From the NCBI GenBank assembly GCA_947179485.1, contig OX359249.1:4898001-4962000 (forward strand): a stretch of 64,000 bases of DNA. The letters are read 5' to 3'. Each line of letters begins with the position of its first letter. Position 1 is the first letter of the stretch. This document shows, piece after piece, positions 24,741-37,088 of the stretch. The notes below the pieces were generated by a model. That model was not told the origin of the DNA, did not search any database, and saw only the letters and a list, made by a program, of their open reading frames with translations. Source of the stretch: Allacma fusca. Taxonomy: Eukaryota > Arthropoda > Collembola > Symphypleona > Sminthuridae. Made by a program: the position numbers and the translations under genes.

Positions 24741-25429
24741 CCGGCCTCAAGTCCAGGGAAGGAAGCAACAAGACACGTCCAATCACCCGCACCGTCCCAA
24801 TACATTTATCTCCTCTCGTTCCAACCTTTCTCCCATCCATTCTCATCTTCAAACATATCTTCCGTGATGAGGCAAAATGGTCTGGATGGATTTTCCAATA
24901 AGAGCAAAAAGGTCCGCCTCAAGTTTCACTGAATGAAAAATGTTTATTTTACATATGAAAATAAGTACATACATGTTGCTAGTCTGTGGAAGCTCCCCAA
25001 TTTGATTTTTGTGAAAAAGAGGAAAGCATTTTGCTTTTAATAGGAAAATTTTTAAAACCATATTGCATCTTCCCCGACGACATGTACTTTGAATAGTGAA
25101 CGATTGTACATACTACTAAATGTAACTTTATTTTGAGGGATGTCCAATTTCTGAATTTTATTTATCTTCCCACACCCTAACCTTCCTCCATTTCTCGAAA
25201 TGTATCTTACGTTCCTGTACTTTCAATTTATTCACTTTAGTTCCTTTCTACTCATTTTCTTTCAATTTTTGAACACTACATTCCCTCGACCATTCTTTTC
25301 AATATTTGGGGACACTTTGAGAAAAATTGACAACTCAATTTCAACAATCTTAGAGCAGAATTTGGAATATTCGGGGAAACTATTTGCACAGCGTTGGATC
25401 CTTTGCAAAACAAGGTAACAAAATTGGAA

Positions 25430-27380
25430 AAATTTCGGAACAAACTTGAAAAAATGCCAAATCAAAATTTTTAAAATCGAAAAACAAAATGTAAAAACGG
25501 CAAAATAAAATTCAAAAATATGCAAAACAAAATGTAAAATGGCAAAATAAAATAAAAAATACGCAAAACAAACATTGAAAAATGAATTTAGAATATTCAG
25601 GGAAACACAAAGGATATGCACACAAATGAAACATTTGATATAAAAAAACAAAATCTGGAAAAATTTCGGAAAAAATGTAAAAAATGGCAAAGCCAAATCA
25701 GGAAAATGTCAAAGAAAATTTAAAAATGACACAAAATTTAACAACGACAAAAAATTACAAAAAGGCAAATCAAAATTTAAAATGGAAAAATGAAATTGGG
25801 AAAATGCCAAATTTTAATTTAAAAAGCCAAACCAACATTTGTAACTGGCAAATCATATGTTCGAACCTTTGCTATACAAGCGAACAAAATCAGAAAATTC
25901 AAATAGGATAAAATAAAATTGGGAAAATGCCACACCCAAAATTACAAAAGGAAAAAAACAAAAAATTAAATGTCAAGATAGTATTGGAAAAACGCCAAAT
26001 TAAAATTTCAAAAGCCAATACAAAATTACAAACTGCCAAAACAAACTTACAAAATGCCAAAACAAACTTACAAAATGCCAAAATAAATTACAAAATGCCA
26101 AAACAAAAACAAAAAATGCCAAAACAAAATTTAAAAATAGCAAAATAGAATTGGAAAAATGCCAACACAAATTTGAAAAACACTACTTTAAAAAAGGCAA
26201 AACAATAAAACGCAAAAAATAGAAATGGCAAAGCAAATTTGAAATTGGCAAAGCAAATTTGAAATTGACAAAACAAATTTGAAAATGGCAAACCAAATTT
26301 GAAAAAGGCAAAACAAATTTTAAAGAGGCAAAACAAATTTGAAAAATGCAAAACAAATTTAAAAAACGGGAAAAAAATTCTGGAAAATCCCAAAATCAAA
26401 TTTGAAAAAAGGCGAAACAATTATGGAAAATGGTAACAAAAATAAAAATGACAAAATATAATTGAGAAAATGCCAAAACGATATTAAAAATGCCAAACCA
26501 AAATTACAAAATGCCAAAACAAAAAAAATGACAAAACGATATTGAAAATGCCAAACCAAATTACAGGAAAAACTCGATATAACGGATCTCCAGGGGACCA
26601 GTAAAATTTGTCCGCTATAAAAAATGTCCGTTGTATGCAATAATTTTAGCATGGGTTATATGGGAGCCGGACAAACAAATCTGTCCGGTGTAACTAAATT
26701 TCCGTTGTAGAGCCATCCGTTATATCGAGTTTTTCCTGTATAAAATGCCAAAACGAAACTAAAAATGCCAAAACCAAATTATAAAATGCCAAAACGAAAC
26801 TAAAAATGCCAAAACAAAATTTTAAAATGGCAAAATAGAATTTGGAAAATGCTAAAACAAATTTGAACAAAAAAGAACAAATTTGAAAAATGCCAAAACG
26901 AAATTATAAAATAAGGAATGAAAATTACAAATTGCCAAAACAAAATTGCGAAATGCGAAAACAAACTGGGAAAAGGCACAACAAATTTGAAAAAGGGCAA
27001 AACTTTGCAGCAGGCAAAACAAATCTGAACAACGCAAAACAAATTTGCAGCTGGCAAAACAAATTTGAAAAGGCAAAGCAAATTTGAAAAGGCAAAACAA
27101 ATTTGAAAAGGCAAAGCAAATTTGAAAAGGCAAAACAAATTTGAAAAGGCAAAACAAATTTGAAAAAAGGCAAAAATTTGCAGCAGGCAAAATAAATCTG
27201 AAAAACGCAAAACAAATTTGAAAAAAGGCAAAACTTTGCAGCAGGCAAAATAAAGCACACGGATTACAAAATGGTAAAACAATTTTGAAAAATGGAAGAA
27301 CAAATTTGGAAAGGGAAAGATAGATTTGAAAAATTGCGAAACGAATTTGAAAAGGGGAAGACAAATTTGAAAAATACCGT
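25430..27380. repeat. 2-kb A-rich degenerate minisatellite
   Basis: Units of about 18-21 bases such as GGCAAAACAAATTTGAAAA or AAATGCCAAAACAAA repeat for nearly 2 kb. Divergence is higher at the left (TGCCAAAA type); units are most uniform near 27.05-27.17 kb (AAAGGCAAAGCAAATTTG type). The minus strand is open in three frames (up to about 206 codons of Phe/Leu/Cys-rich sequence) because A-rich plus-strand repeats lack stop codons on the complement. Confidence 0.9.
26564..26738. mobile_element. 175-bp MITE with 24-bp perfect terminal inverted repeats
   Basis: The element begins CAGGAAAAACTCGATATAAC and ends with its exact complement; 24 bases match perfectly. It is flanked by TA on both sides. 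TA duplication, a CAG start and TATAACGG near the ends are typical of non-autonomous pogo/Tigger-like (Tc1/mariner superfamily) elements. It has no coding capacity and interrupts the A-rich minisatellite, so it inserted after that array formed. Confidence 0.85.
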
Positions 27381-27429
27381 GACGATATTGTGTGATTGGA
27401 ATGACAATATGGAAATTCATGGAATTTCT

Positions 27430-28620
27430 GCCATGGTTAGATGATTTCCGAGAAATGGTAGAAGGAAAATTTTTACGGCAATGCGAATTTATGGGTCGAC
27501 GATAATGATCTTTGAGAATTCCCCAAAAATTTACAGCAACCCAAATACTTCATGCAAGGTTTCTAAAAACATTCCCATTAATTCCAGGTAAATCTACCAA
27601 AACTAGAAACTGCATGTGATTTAAACATCGAAGTCGAACAAAAGTCTCGAAATTGTAATTACTAGACTTATTGTAATTTAAAAAACCCCAACAGTACGGT
27701 ACAATTGTTTTTAAAATAAATTAAAGCCATAATTAATCGATAAAATGGGCTGAAATGATTTAATAATTTTGAGGCAATTTAAAAAAAAAGAAGTGGATAA
27801 AAATTGAAGGAAAAAAATTGGAATAGTGTCTGTGGAATTTATTCCGTGAGGGACTGACATGACGAATGGGAGAAAAAAGGTAAATAATGGGTGGAAACAA
27901 ATTAGGCCTTTTGGGTGTAAAATTTACATAAAGGATAGACGTGGGGGTTCGAGTCCATTATTTGCAGACTCCATTTTGATTATAACGATATTTGGAGGAT
28001 TATTGCGGGTTGAGAATGATAATGTGGGTCTCAGGTAGAGGAAAAAGCCTCCGGCTCTGCAAGGGGGAGTGTGTAATGATGGAATTTCCAGCGGAGTTGT
28101 TACAGTAAATTGAGGAGATGAAAAATGTTGAGGAGGATTTGTGCTGAAAGAGAATCATCGTGGGATGATAATGGGGGGAAAATAAGGAAAAAATAATAGC
28201 ACTTTCTCCGCCCGCAGCCACCAAACCCAGAGCAAGTAACTTGATTTCCCCACGGAACATTGCAACGTACAAAGCACTCAAAATTACCCACACTCACTTT
28301 TATTTTTAATTCCCCCTTTATTAATCAACTTATGTGGAAACTGGAACATTATGGCCAAAGGCCAAATCCCGCTAAAACTAACATTTTTAAGCCTTAGCCA
28401 CCACACACAGTCCCACAAGACAGCTCACAATGGGTCAATCCATTCTTCATTCCAAACCTCAAATTCAACTGGCCAGTCATTTCCCCCCAAACGGTCTCAT
28501 AGTAAAAAGACTCACAGAAAACTCAAAACGGGCTATTGTGGTAGTTTAAAATTTTCGCGGGCACTGGAATTTGACTTCTACTACAGAACCCATATTTGAA
28601 CTTGATCTGTATTAACAGCT
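27430..28620. other. no supported gene
   Basis: AT-rich sequence with only short open frames. A minus-strand frame near 28.2-28.29 kb starts MWVILSALYVAMF and is hydrophobic, but it lacks convincing splice signals. Confidence 0.4.
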
Positions 28621-29010
28621 GGCATTTACATATGCAATCAATTTAAACTAACCCAGACTTGACCCAGTTTTGATCCAATATTGACCCCAATCAGTATTAA
28701 TTTGACCAAATTTTGACCCTTTCGTACAAACAATATTACTTTGGGGATCGGTCTTGTGTTTGTTTAATATTAATTGACCAAGTGTTGACCCTAAACTGAC
28801 CGGGTTTAGTATTACTTTGATCGAATTTTGATCCCTTGTTGACCTCAATCATTTAATTTGACCAAAAATTTTTTGACCCTAAATTGACCGTGTTTAGTAT
28901 TTTTTGATAGTCTTCCAATGTTGATCTCAATCATATTAATTTACAAAGTGTTGACCCTAAATTGACCGTGTTTTGTAAAAATTTGTCCCCAAATTGACCT
29001 AAATGTCCAG
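28570..29010 (-). repeat. TTGACC-type block, minus orientation
   Basis: TTGACCCTAAATTGACCGTG and related words recur at irregular spacing. This is the complement of the GGTCAA theme. Confidence 0.65.
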
Positions 29011-29021
29011 GTTGACTTCTC

Positions 29022-29039
29022 CCGTCGTTATAACGACGG
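29022..29039. repeat. 18-bp perfect palindrome centred on TA
   Basis: CCGTCGTTATAACGACGG is its own complement and is followed 12 bases later by AACGACGGA. It could be two transposon-like ends joined head to head at a TA. A GC-rich segment (GACACGGCGCTCCTGCCCCG) follows about 70 bases downstream. Confidence 0.7.
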
Positions 29040-29099
29040 TAAATTTTCTAACGACGGATTCGGTTTTGTCCCCATCATTTCAAACAATTTGACGTGCAG

Positions 29100-30720
29100 C
29101 TAGTCGACACGGCGCTCCTGCCCCGCCGAAGCCCTACTGTATGGAAATTGAGGATTGAAGTATGTACTATGGAATTTGCCTGATGGGAGTAAATTTTTTG
29201 AATGTGGGTCGGGCCACTATAGAAATGGAATTAGAAGTACTTAAGGAGCAGGAATGCGGGCGGTGTGGATGAAGATAATAGGAGAAATGCGGAAACTTTC
29301 CCCACGTCTTCATTATTACGGCTTTTGCATATTGAGGAAGGACGAGCTAGGCTCTTCCCATACATTCCCATTTTTCTGATCCCACTTCATTCCTCCAGTC
29401 TCACAGCTAAGTACATTTTATGGCCAGGAAGTGCCACATAGTCCGGAGAATTCCACTCCTAATACAACGCACTCTTCCTACAAGGGACCACCTCATAATA
29501 ATAGCTTTCCTATATCTACGCACAAAATTGCTTCCACGCATTCCCCACAACCACAAACCTCCAAATTTATTTCAACCCTCCAACCAGGCAAAACCCCTTT
29601 ATAACATACTTTCAAAAAATTCTCCACAGCTGGAAAAAAATATTTTCACACATTCCCGCTCAAGACAGCCTTTATTTCTTGCCTTGTTCAAACGAACCCA
29701 GTCACCTATCACAGCCGCCCTTCCAAAAGCTTTTCTTTTTAATACATGGTGGCAGCTTAAAAAATGCTACTGTACTTTATCATTTACCACAAAAACCTAA
29801 TTGAAAAACTAAATCGGGGGGATGAACGTCCCCGGCGATATCTAAATGATTTGTTTTAAATTCAGAGAAATTTTCAGGAAATAAACTAAGACTGGGGGGC
29901 GAGACTAGAAAATTGTCATTTTCAAAGGAATTGGGGGTAAATACCGTGGGGCAGGTATATGCGCGGGTGAGAGAATTAGGAAAGTATGTCGGAAGAAGGA
30001 CTGAAGTTGTAGAAAGAAAGAGGGCCGGGTAATGCAGAAGTAATGGGAGTGTTTGCAAGGAAGAGAATAGTTTGGAACATGAGACTCCGACTGGAGTTTA
30101 CTGTGCGATGTGAAGACATTTAAGCGCGACGGAAAAATGGCCTCTGGAGTGTGCTAAGCTGACACAAAAGATGTCTCTAGTGAACTATTTCCCATTTAGT
30201 GCTTGCGAAGCTCAGTCGAGCGTAAGGACAATAAACAAGACACTCCGCGGAGACCGATAAAAAAATTTGCCGGGGAAATGGGAATTTTTGCAGGGGAACG
30301 TTGAGGGACAGGGAGCCAGAGGGAGGGGAGTTAATGTATTCATATGCAAGATATTTGACGTGAATGTCAATAAAATACAGTGACATTCATCTCCTCACAC
30401 AATCTCCCTTCTTAAGCATTATCCCGTATTTTGGGTGACTTTTGTGAACCATCTGCGCGTATTGTGAAGGCTGGGAAATCGGGAGCCGTCCCTCAAATCA
30501 AATAGGGGGTAATAAATTTCAGGAAGAAAGGACGTGCAAAAATCAGCGGTGAGTTGAGACGCTTCGTCCGCATCTCCCTCATCAATCAAAACACTTTTCC
30601 TGGGTGAATGCCGCTAACAAAGTTATTTATTTACATGTCTCTCCCATTCAACTTCATTTATTTTTAGCGTCTTAGCTCCCCTCAAACAACGCCAAAACAC
30701 CAGAGCTCCGAACAGGTCAT
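29100..30720. other. no supported gene
   Basis: A 126-codon plus-strand frame (29420-29800) has no splice signals or recognisable domain. The remaining frames are short. No repeat block was recognised. Confidence 0.4.
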
Positions 30721-31440
30721 AAGCCCAAACTGTATGCTTATTACGGTCGTGGTAGTGGTCAAGTTTTTTTTTCTGAGGGAAGGTGTCCAAGTTTTGACAA
30801 GGGTTATCCAAATTTCGGCCAAATTCAAATTTCATCCGATTTAATGACCAGGTTCAAATTTTAGTCAAGGGCTTTTCAGGCAAAGTTTTTGCCAAATTCT
30901 AGTTAAAAATTTCAAATATTTACATTGAATCTAAGTCTCAGTTCCTGCAAACTGCCGGATTATTTTCAGTCAAGTGAGACTTATGTTTGGGTCCGATTCT
31001 GTAAGTTAGGTTTGAGTTTGAGTCCGATTCAGTAACTCAGGCTTGAGTTTAGACCCGTTTTAGTTAAGGTCATGTGAAGCACAATCAAGGTCAAGCTAAA
31101 GTCAAGTGAGGCTAAAGTTAAGGTCAAGTGAGTCTTTAGTTTCCGTTCGGTTCAGTAAAGGTCAAGTGAGGTCCTAGTTTAGGTCCGGATTAATTAGGGT
31201 CAAGTGAGGCTCAAGATTAGGTCCGGTTTAGTTAGCGAGGTTAGCATTTGGGTCGAGTTTCTCTGTACATCCAGTAAAATGTAGATAAGTGATAAGTGCG
31301 GGTCAAGTTCCATTCAAGCCTTGGCTTAGTTTGGACTGAGTCAGTCTCAAGTCGAGTTTGAAGTTCCGGGAGCATTCAGGTGAAAGTTATACACAGATCA
31401 AGTTTCGGTCAAAAATCAGGGTAAAAAATAGGTCAAGTAT
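30720..31440 (+). repeat. AGGTCAAG-type block, plus orientation
   Basis: GGTCAAGTGAGGC and GGTCCGGTTTAGTT-like words alternate irregularly. An exact TCAAGGTCA, an extended nuclear-receptor half-site, occurs near 31.08 kb. Confidence 0.6.
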
Positions 31441-32166
31441 AGTTATGAGTCCGAAGATTTTGACTTATTTTTCGGTCAAGTGCGGATTTAATCTTTCCCG
31501 GTCTAAATCTTAACTTCCATGATTTCGAAAAACTGTAATATGTAGATACGTCAAGGTGAAGTTTAAGTTGAGAGCCGTGATTTGCATGACGTGAGCGTAG
31601 CTGTGTTTGTGGGGATTGTATGGGAATTTGTTGTAAGTTGCACTTTATTTGCAAGCGGAGCACGTGAGAGAATGTCAAAGGGAGCCGACATGCCCATAAC
31701 ATGAAGGCTGTGCACGGGACAACTACATCGAGACTCCAAGACAAGACAAGATTTATTTCTGCACTCGCTCTCAAATACTAGCGTCTAGACGTCATCTGTA
31801 CATTTCCCTTACTGTCCCTCAACCCTCACACAAAAGCCAGTCCCACAACAGCACCAAAATTTATCGACTTATTATTTACCTATCAATTATTTATAGTCGT
31901 TTTCAAAATCCTTCCGAAATAGCTCTTCAAATTTATTATATTTCCTACAGGCTTCTTCCGCTATAGCGGGATCCTTTAAGAATTCCTTTTAAAACCAGTA
32001 CTTTTATTTTCTCTAAATGTGGATTTAATGACTTCAAAGGGTAGTTCATCCTATGTTTTCGTAATAAATAAAAATATGCTTTCTCCAGATGCTACGTACA
32101 TCCGTTATAACGCTAGTTGGTTGTCTTTCACCAGAAAACACAGTAAACTAAAAATTGTTTCTTGTA

Positions 32167-32352
32167 CAGTAAAATCTGTTTATAACGGAATCGCAAGGGA
32201 GCTTGGATTTTTGTCCGGTATAAACAGTATTCCGTTATATGATTATTGCGGACATTATATGCTTACACAACTACTTTTGGTGGGGATGAACAAATGTGTC
32301 CGGTATAATGAGAATTCCGTTATAAAGCGGCCGTTATAAAGAGATTTTACTG
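32167..32352. mobile_element. 186-bp MITE related to the 26.6 kb element
   Basis: Terminal repeats start CAGTAAAATCTSTTTATAAC and match over about 22 bases with one mismatch; TA flanks both ends. The interior shares TGTCCGGT followed by a TTCCGTT segment with the 26564-26738 element, so the two are distant relatives. It has no coding capacity. Confidence 0.8.
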
Positions 32353-32354
32353 TA

Positions 32355-32515
32355 TAACGTTTAGACCATTTTGCCTCCTAACCGAAGATATATATTTTAG
32401 TCTGCAAGTAGACCATTTTGCTTATATGGAACATACATTTAGACCATTTTGCTTATATGGAACATACATTTAGACCATTTTGCTTATATGGAACATACAT
32501 TTAGACCATTTTGCA
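32355..32515. repeat. 31-bp tandem repeat directly beside a MITE
   Basis: TTTAGACCATTTTGCTTATA plus TGGAACATACA repeats about four times. The first TTTAGACCATTTTGC lies only a few bases after the 32167-32352 MITE. Confidence 0.85.
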
Positions 32516-33049
32516 TCTTCTACTAGAATTTGTTCTTACATGAAGCAGAATTTTTACCGGGTGGACGGGAATGTGCTTTTACAGTTTTTGAGAAAATTCT
32601 CTCTACTGGGGTCCGTATGAGCGAGATGTGCCTGTACAGATGGACCTTTTGGTGTCAATTGGAAGTGCACGAGTGGTGAAGGGAAAATATCCGGGTGGAA
32701 AATGTGAACTGTGAGAAAAGAGAACGTGCTTGGGCAGAAGTGTGGGAGGAAATGAAAAGTAAATGCAAAACTTGTCCGTTCCTGGAATCTTAACCGTCTC
32801 ACAATGAGATACAAAGTTACATTTGCTCTTCAGCACACGTGCGATCCAGCATATATTCTCAGATCCAACATCCAACACCCTAGACAAGAGACCATATTTA
32901 CATTTACATTATGTTCATATCCAATCTTGCATTATAATACAAATGTAATAAGGACAGTTATGGATGCGTACGATGTGACCCGGATATTTTCATCCCCTCC
33001 ACAACTCTCAAATCCCATTATAGGCTTCGTTATCATGAGAAAACAGTGA

Positions 33050-33930
33050 GAGCTATATTTGACCTTTGACCTTGAACTTAGTCCTAAGCTAATTAATGGA
33101 AGCTGAGCAGAATCATTACAGCACTAAAAGAGCAGGGTGAATCAAAGAAGATTCCTACACTTTTGGAATCCGGGGATTATTGACTTTGTAGGCATGACCT
33201 TTAACCTGGGTCAACCTTGATATTTACATCTCTTAACGGCCTCTGACCAAAATAAAAACTTAAGCAAGGAATTTAAAAAGATCCAGCAGTTTTTTGACCC
33301 AATCACCCCAGATCAATCACCCCAGATTGACCCAGATCAATCCGAGTGGATCATGTAGATCAATTTTTAAAACAATTCAACCAAAGTAGGAATTTCGATA
33401 CTCACCCCTAAGCTTGGGCGGTTTGATTATCTTGTCGTTTCGGTTACTGAGCTTTAAGACACGGTAGTCTCGGCTTCTACTAGGTCAAAGTTCAAGGTCA
33501 CGTGTACCCAAGTGTTACAGAATATAAACTGTAATTTTAAATTGTTCCATGTTCCATGTTTAAATTGTTGGTCAAACATAAAGACGATTCCTAAATAGTT
33601 TTCGATAAATAGCTTGATTAGTCATTGTGAGTACACTACATTGACCTAAGTCAAAGGTCAAGGTCATTGATTCAAGAAAGTCCAGAACAGGTATAGAACA
33701 GGTACTTTTAAACTGGTCAGGGTCAGCCTATGATCTTTTAAAAGTGCCTGCAAAATTTTGCACACTTTCTTCTCACTGTGACCCTATATTGTGACCTAGG
33801 TCAATGAAAGTATATTAACTTAACTTTTAAATCTCTCTGTGATAAAATCAGGCATAATGATACCAACTTGCTATTGGGTCTCAACAATGCCGGTTAATTC
33901 TGGGTCACTCCTGTGACCCCGTGCCTAAAA
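33050..33930. repeat. AGGTCA / TGACCT block with palindromic copies
   Basis: TGACCTAGGTCAATG (near 33.79 kb), TGACCTAAGTCAAAGGTCAA plus GGTCATTG (near 33.64 kb) and TTCAAGGTCACGTG (near 33.49 kb) are the clearest members. The block contains the exon candidate 33406-33479. Confidence 0.55.
33406..33479 (-). CDS. candidate 74-base exon inside a repeat block
   Basis: A sharply bounded segment richer in G+C and CpG interrupts an AGGTCA repeat region. On the minus strand it runs from an acceptor TGAACTTTGACCTAG to an AGGG|GTGAGT donor. It is open in one frame (phase 2 to phase 1) as RSRDYRVLKLSNRNDKIIKP and then PKLR. The composition contrast and donor support an exon, but a transposon fragment is an alternative. 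The family was not recognised. Confidence 0.3.
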
Positions 33931-34499
33931 TAGTGTCAACATGATTTTGTTATGTTTTGCATTTCTTAAGGCTCGTTTAAGGATTGAATGAGCAAATAGC
34001 GAGATAATGAGACATGGTTGACTGTGGAGCTTGCATATGAATAGCGTGTTGTTTGCTATCCACAGATCCGTGGATGTTATTAAAAGTGGGTTCCTTTTGA
34101 GACTGGAAATAGTTGGCAAAAGTTAATTTCTATGAGGAATACATACTCACAGAGGGATTCCGTGCCTGGCTTTCTAAGGTCTCTCCTATTCATACAGCCC
34201 AGCCGTAGGAGACTGTGTGTGGGCAAAGTTTAGGAAATTCTTGACATGAATAAATTCTTTACATCTTCCAAATCAACATTTTCCAGGAAAACGCATTCAC
34301 TTCTCTCAACCTTTCTCGCTTCCCAATTATCCACACACGCCCGTCTCCCTTTACGCTTCAGTTGTATTTATGTACGTATGCATAAGCTGTATGCAATAAG
34401 TGAGATCGTACAGGGGTCCACTGCTCATCGGATACAACCCTAATACCTTCCTAATCCTTCACCTAGTCTCCCACAAATCATCCAAATGCAAATACTCCA

Positions 34500-35170
34500 C
34501 TTTAAATTTTTCGAAACCTCAACTACTATGAACTTAAACTTGACATCCATCTTAATTGATTTGGAACTGGACGCCATGATCGTCGCTCAGAGATTTTCAT
34601 AAAGTTGATATAACCATTACCTTAATAGGCACTGGCCTTAGATTTAATTTAACCTATAACTGATTGTGAGATTTTATGGGCTCGAACTTGGAAATACTCT
34701 CAAATTAATGTGAACTTGAACTCGACCAAAGCTTAAACTCACCAGAAGCTTGGCCTATGCTTGATTTAAACTGCACTTCAACTTGGCCAAGAATTAATGT
34801 TTATGGTCTAAATTTCAGCTTGACCTAAACTTGAAAAATCTAAACTTCCGCTTGACCTTGAAATTTGGCTTAAACTACAACTTGGCCTTTTGAAATTTGG
34901 TCTAAACTTCAGATAATTGAACTTTGAACTACACTTGAAATTTCATCCAAACTTCAAGTTCCCTGAAACTTGACTTACGCTGAAACCTAACCTGCACTTC
35001 AACTTGACCTACACTCGAACTTCGTCTACAGACGTAACCTTAGGTTCAGCTGAAACTGAAACAGAACTACACTTGAATTTATTATTAAAAATAATCATCA
35101 CCTAGACTTGAACTTCTCCCAAAAAATTCCCCGTAACCTGATATCGACTTGAACGTAACCTCAGTCTGCC
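34500..35170 (-). repeat. AGGTCAAG-type block, minus orientation
   Basis: CTTGACCTAAACTTGAAA and GAACTTGAACTCGACC-like words recur irregularly on the plus strand. No gene signals. Confidence 0.6.
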
Positions 35171-35179
35171 CTATAGTTG

Positions 35180-36570
35180 TTATGTACATCCTCAAAAATT
35201 ATTAATCAAAAATAAAAATCTATTCCATTTCTGAGAGCAAGCCCACACAAAATATTGCCTCATAAGCGTATTATTCTAATATCTAATGAAACATTTATTT
35301 ATTTAAAATATAACCCTGACAGGGCCAATGAAATAATTTCTTCTTAAAACAAAATTTCCTACAAAATGAGTCAATCAAATTACTTTGAAGGTGTCTTGCA
35401 GTTGTAAACTCAAAAGGGGGTCATGCCTTCCATGACACCCTCTCCATAATTACGCCTAGGAGCAAATCTCTCACTGAGACCTGACTGATGTGCATGTAAA
35501 TTAAAAGGGGGAAGTGATTAGCAGCATTACCTTAATCAAGTCGAATGATGTTAACGTGCTTCAGAGACGTGGTCCAGACAGCGGGGAACAAATTCCCTTG
35601 TAAAAATTATCTGATGCACTTTTCCTCTCCCACAATTTCAGAGCCCGACACTTCAATTCTCCCAGCCCTTATTTTCCGAACACAAATATTTGCCGTCCTT
35701 CCAATCTTCTACCAGTTCCCATTCGGTCCATTCGCTCCCAACTTGGTCCCCATATTTTTCACAAATTGAACCCACAATTTAGCCTGATCTATCCAACAAC
35801 TGAGTCAAGAGTTCCAGGGTGGGGGGTTAATGTCCTGGAAAAACATTTCCATTTAAACCATAAAAACTCAATAACATTTTTCAAAATTACCACAAAATTA
35901 GATACTTCTCCAAATTATTCCCTACATCAGACAGCATCTATAATTATTTTAAATACATTCTCTATTCACTACATTCACATACACATCCCCGGACCTGGAG
36001 TCCGTTCTAAAGGAGTGGTCACTGTACAATTAATTTCTGCTCATAAAATAACACAAGATTTTATAGTGTATACCTCTCGCCATAACAAATCCCCTTATTA
36101 TAACAATTCATATCTCTGATTATAAACAAACAGAATAAATTGAAGCACAAAATTCAATATACCACAATGTAAATATTTTTCTCCTAAAAAGATATGGGCT
36201 CCTAAAACTGGAAATAAGGTCCTTTTAAGTGTTGCCCTTCCAGTGAGAGATGACTGCAATTTTAAATAATAAGAATTTTGTTAACAATATAATTATTAAT
36301 CTTGCTACCAATTACAATTAATATTCCGGCGTAATAAATATCCCGGAAGAGACACTATTTTATTTTATTTGTACGTGGCCAGAGTCTAAAAATTTAAAAT
36401 AAGGAATCCCATTCATGTCAGAATTAAATAAATGACAATGTGAGTAATAGTACCGTAAATAGGAAATATAACGTAAGCTCAAAAACCTGGGGTTGTCACA
36501 AATGTAAAAATGGGATTATCACTCAAATCAAATATCCTGGAAATTCCGAGAAGGGAAAAATGTAAAAAAA
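35180..36570. other. no supported gene
   Basis: AT-rich. A pyrimidine-rich acceptor-like sequence (CTCTCCCACAATTTCAG) near 35.64 kb is followed by an open frame, but no donor or recognisable domain supports an exon. A CTGGAGTCCGTTCTAAAGGA segment near 36.0 kb may be a decayed MITE end. Confidence 0.35.
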
Positions 36571-36576
36571 AAAGAA

Positions 36577-36798
36577 TCAATGAATCAGGTGGAAACAGTT
36601 TAAAATTCCCGCTTTAACCATTGAGTTTAGAGCAACAATGCAGTCCCGGTCCTCCTGCCAAACAACAATGTTAATGGCCAATGCTATGCCAAGCAAACAA
36701 ACTAAACCAACTTCAAAGGCAGAGACGAGGAGTGTTATTGGAATTGCATCCCGTGTATGTACATTACATTGGAATGCATAGGGCATGCCCAAATGCAT
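36577..36798 (-). CDS. candidate 73-residue one-pass membrane ORF
   Basis: An ATG-initiated frame of 73 residues begins MHLGMPYAFQCNVHTRDA and continues with a hydrophobic segment of about 25 residues (roughly 19-46, containing ITLLVSAFEVGLVCLLGIAL and then AINIVVW), followed by EDRDCIVALNSMVKAG and a short tail. The frame stays open for a further 14 codons upstream. Composition is balanced, unlike the repeat-derived frames nearby. No splice signals or homologue were recognised, and the opposite strand is also open, so chance remains likely. Confidence 0.2.
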   Translation of the reverse strand: MHLGMPYAFQCNVHTRDAIPITLLVSAFEVGLVCLLGIALAINIVVWQEDRDCIVALNSMVKAGILNCFHLIH

Positions 36799-37088
36799 TT
36801 CCTTCCAGCTTTTGGCTCCTTTTGCTGGCGTCCTTTCAATTTAGGATTAATTATTGTCACATTATTTCATACCAGTCGATCCCTGGTACTTACATATTTT
36901 AGAAATATGCAAAATAGAGTAATTAGGTGCATACATAAGGACCAAGTCTCAGCATGCCCCTTTTTGTGTCCCATGTAAAATCCATGCGTTAACATGTATA
37001 TTTGATTTGTGCCCGTGGCCGTGGCTCATAGTGCCAGTATAGTGCTAAGGGTCCAGGAAAATATTTCCTTTGCTTTTGTTAAAACGTA

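Noticed and set aside
26800..27420. Minus-strand open frame of 206 codons, Phe/Leu/Cys-rich
   Set aside because: It lies in the A-rich minisatellite, where three minus-strand frames are open; the protein is a periodic translation of the repeat.
27920..27965. tRNA-like GGGGGTTCGAGTCC (B-box resemblance)
   Set aside because: No A-box, acceptor stem or cloverleaf could be fitted around it.
32603..32887. Minus-strand frame starting after a CTCTTGTCTAG acceptor
   Set aside because: Protein-like for about 30 codons, but the donor (ACG|GTTAAG) is poor and no partner was found.
34151..34218. Minus-strand segment before a CTCT|GTGAGT donor
   Set aside because: One open frame and a passable acceptor, but no partner exon in phase and possible transposon-derived sequence.
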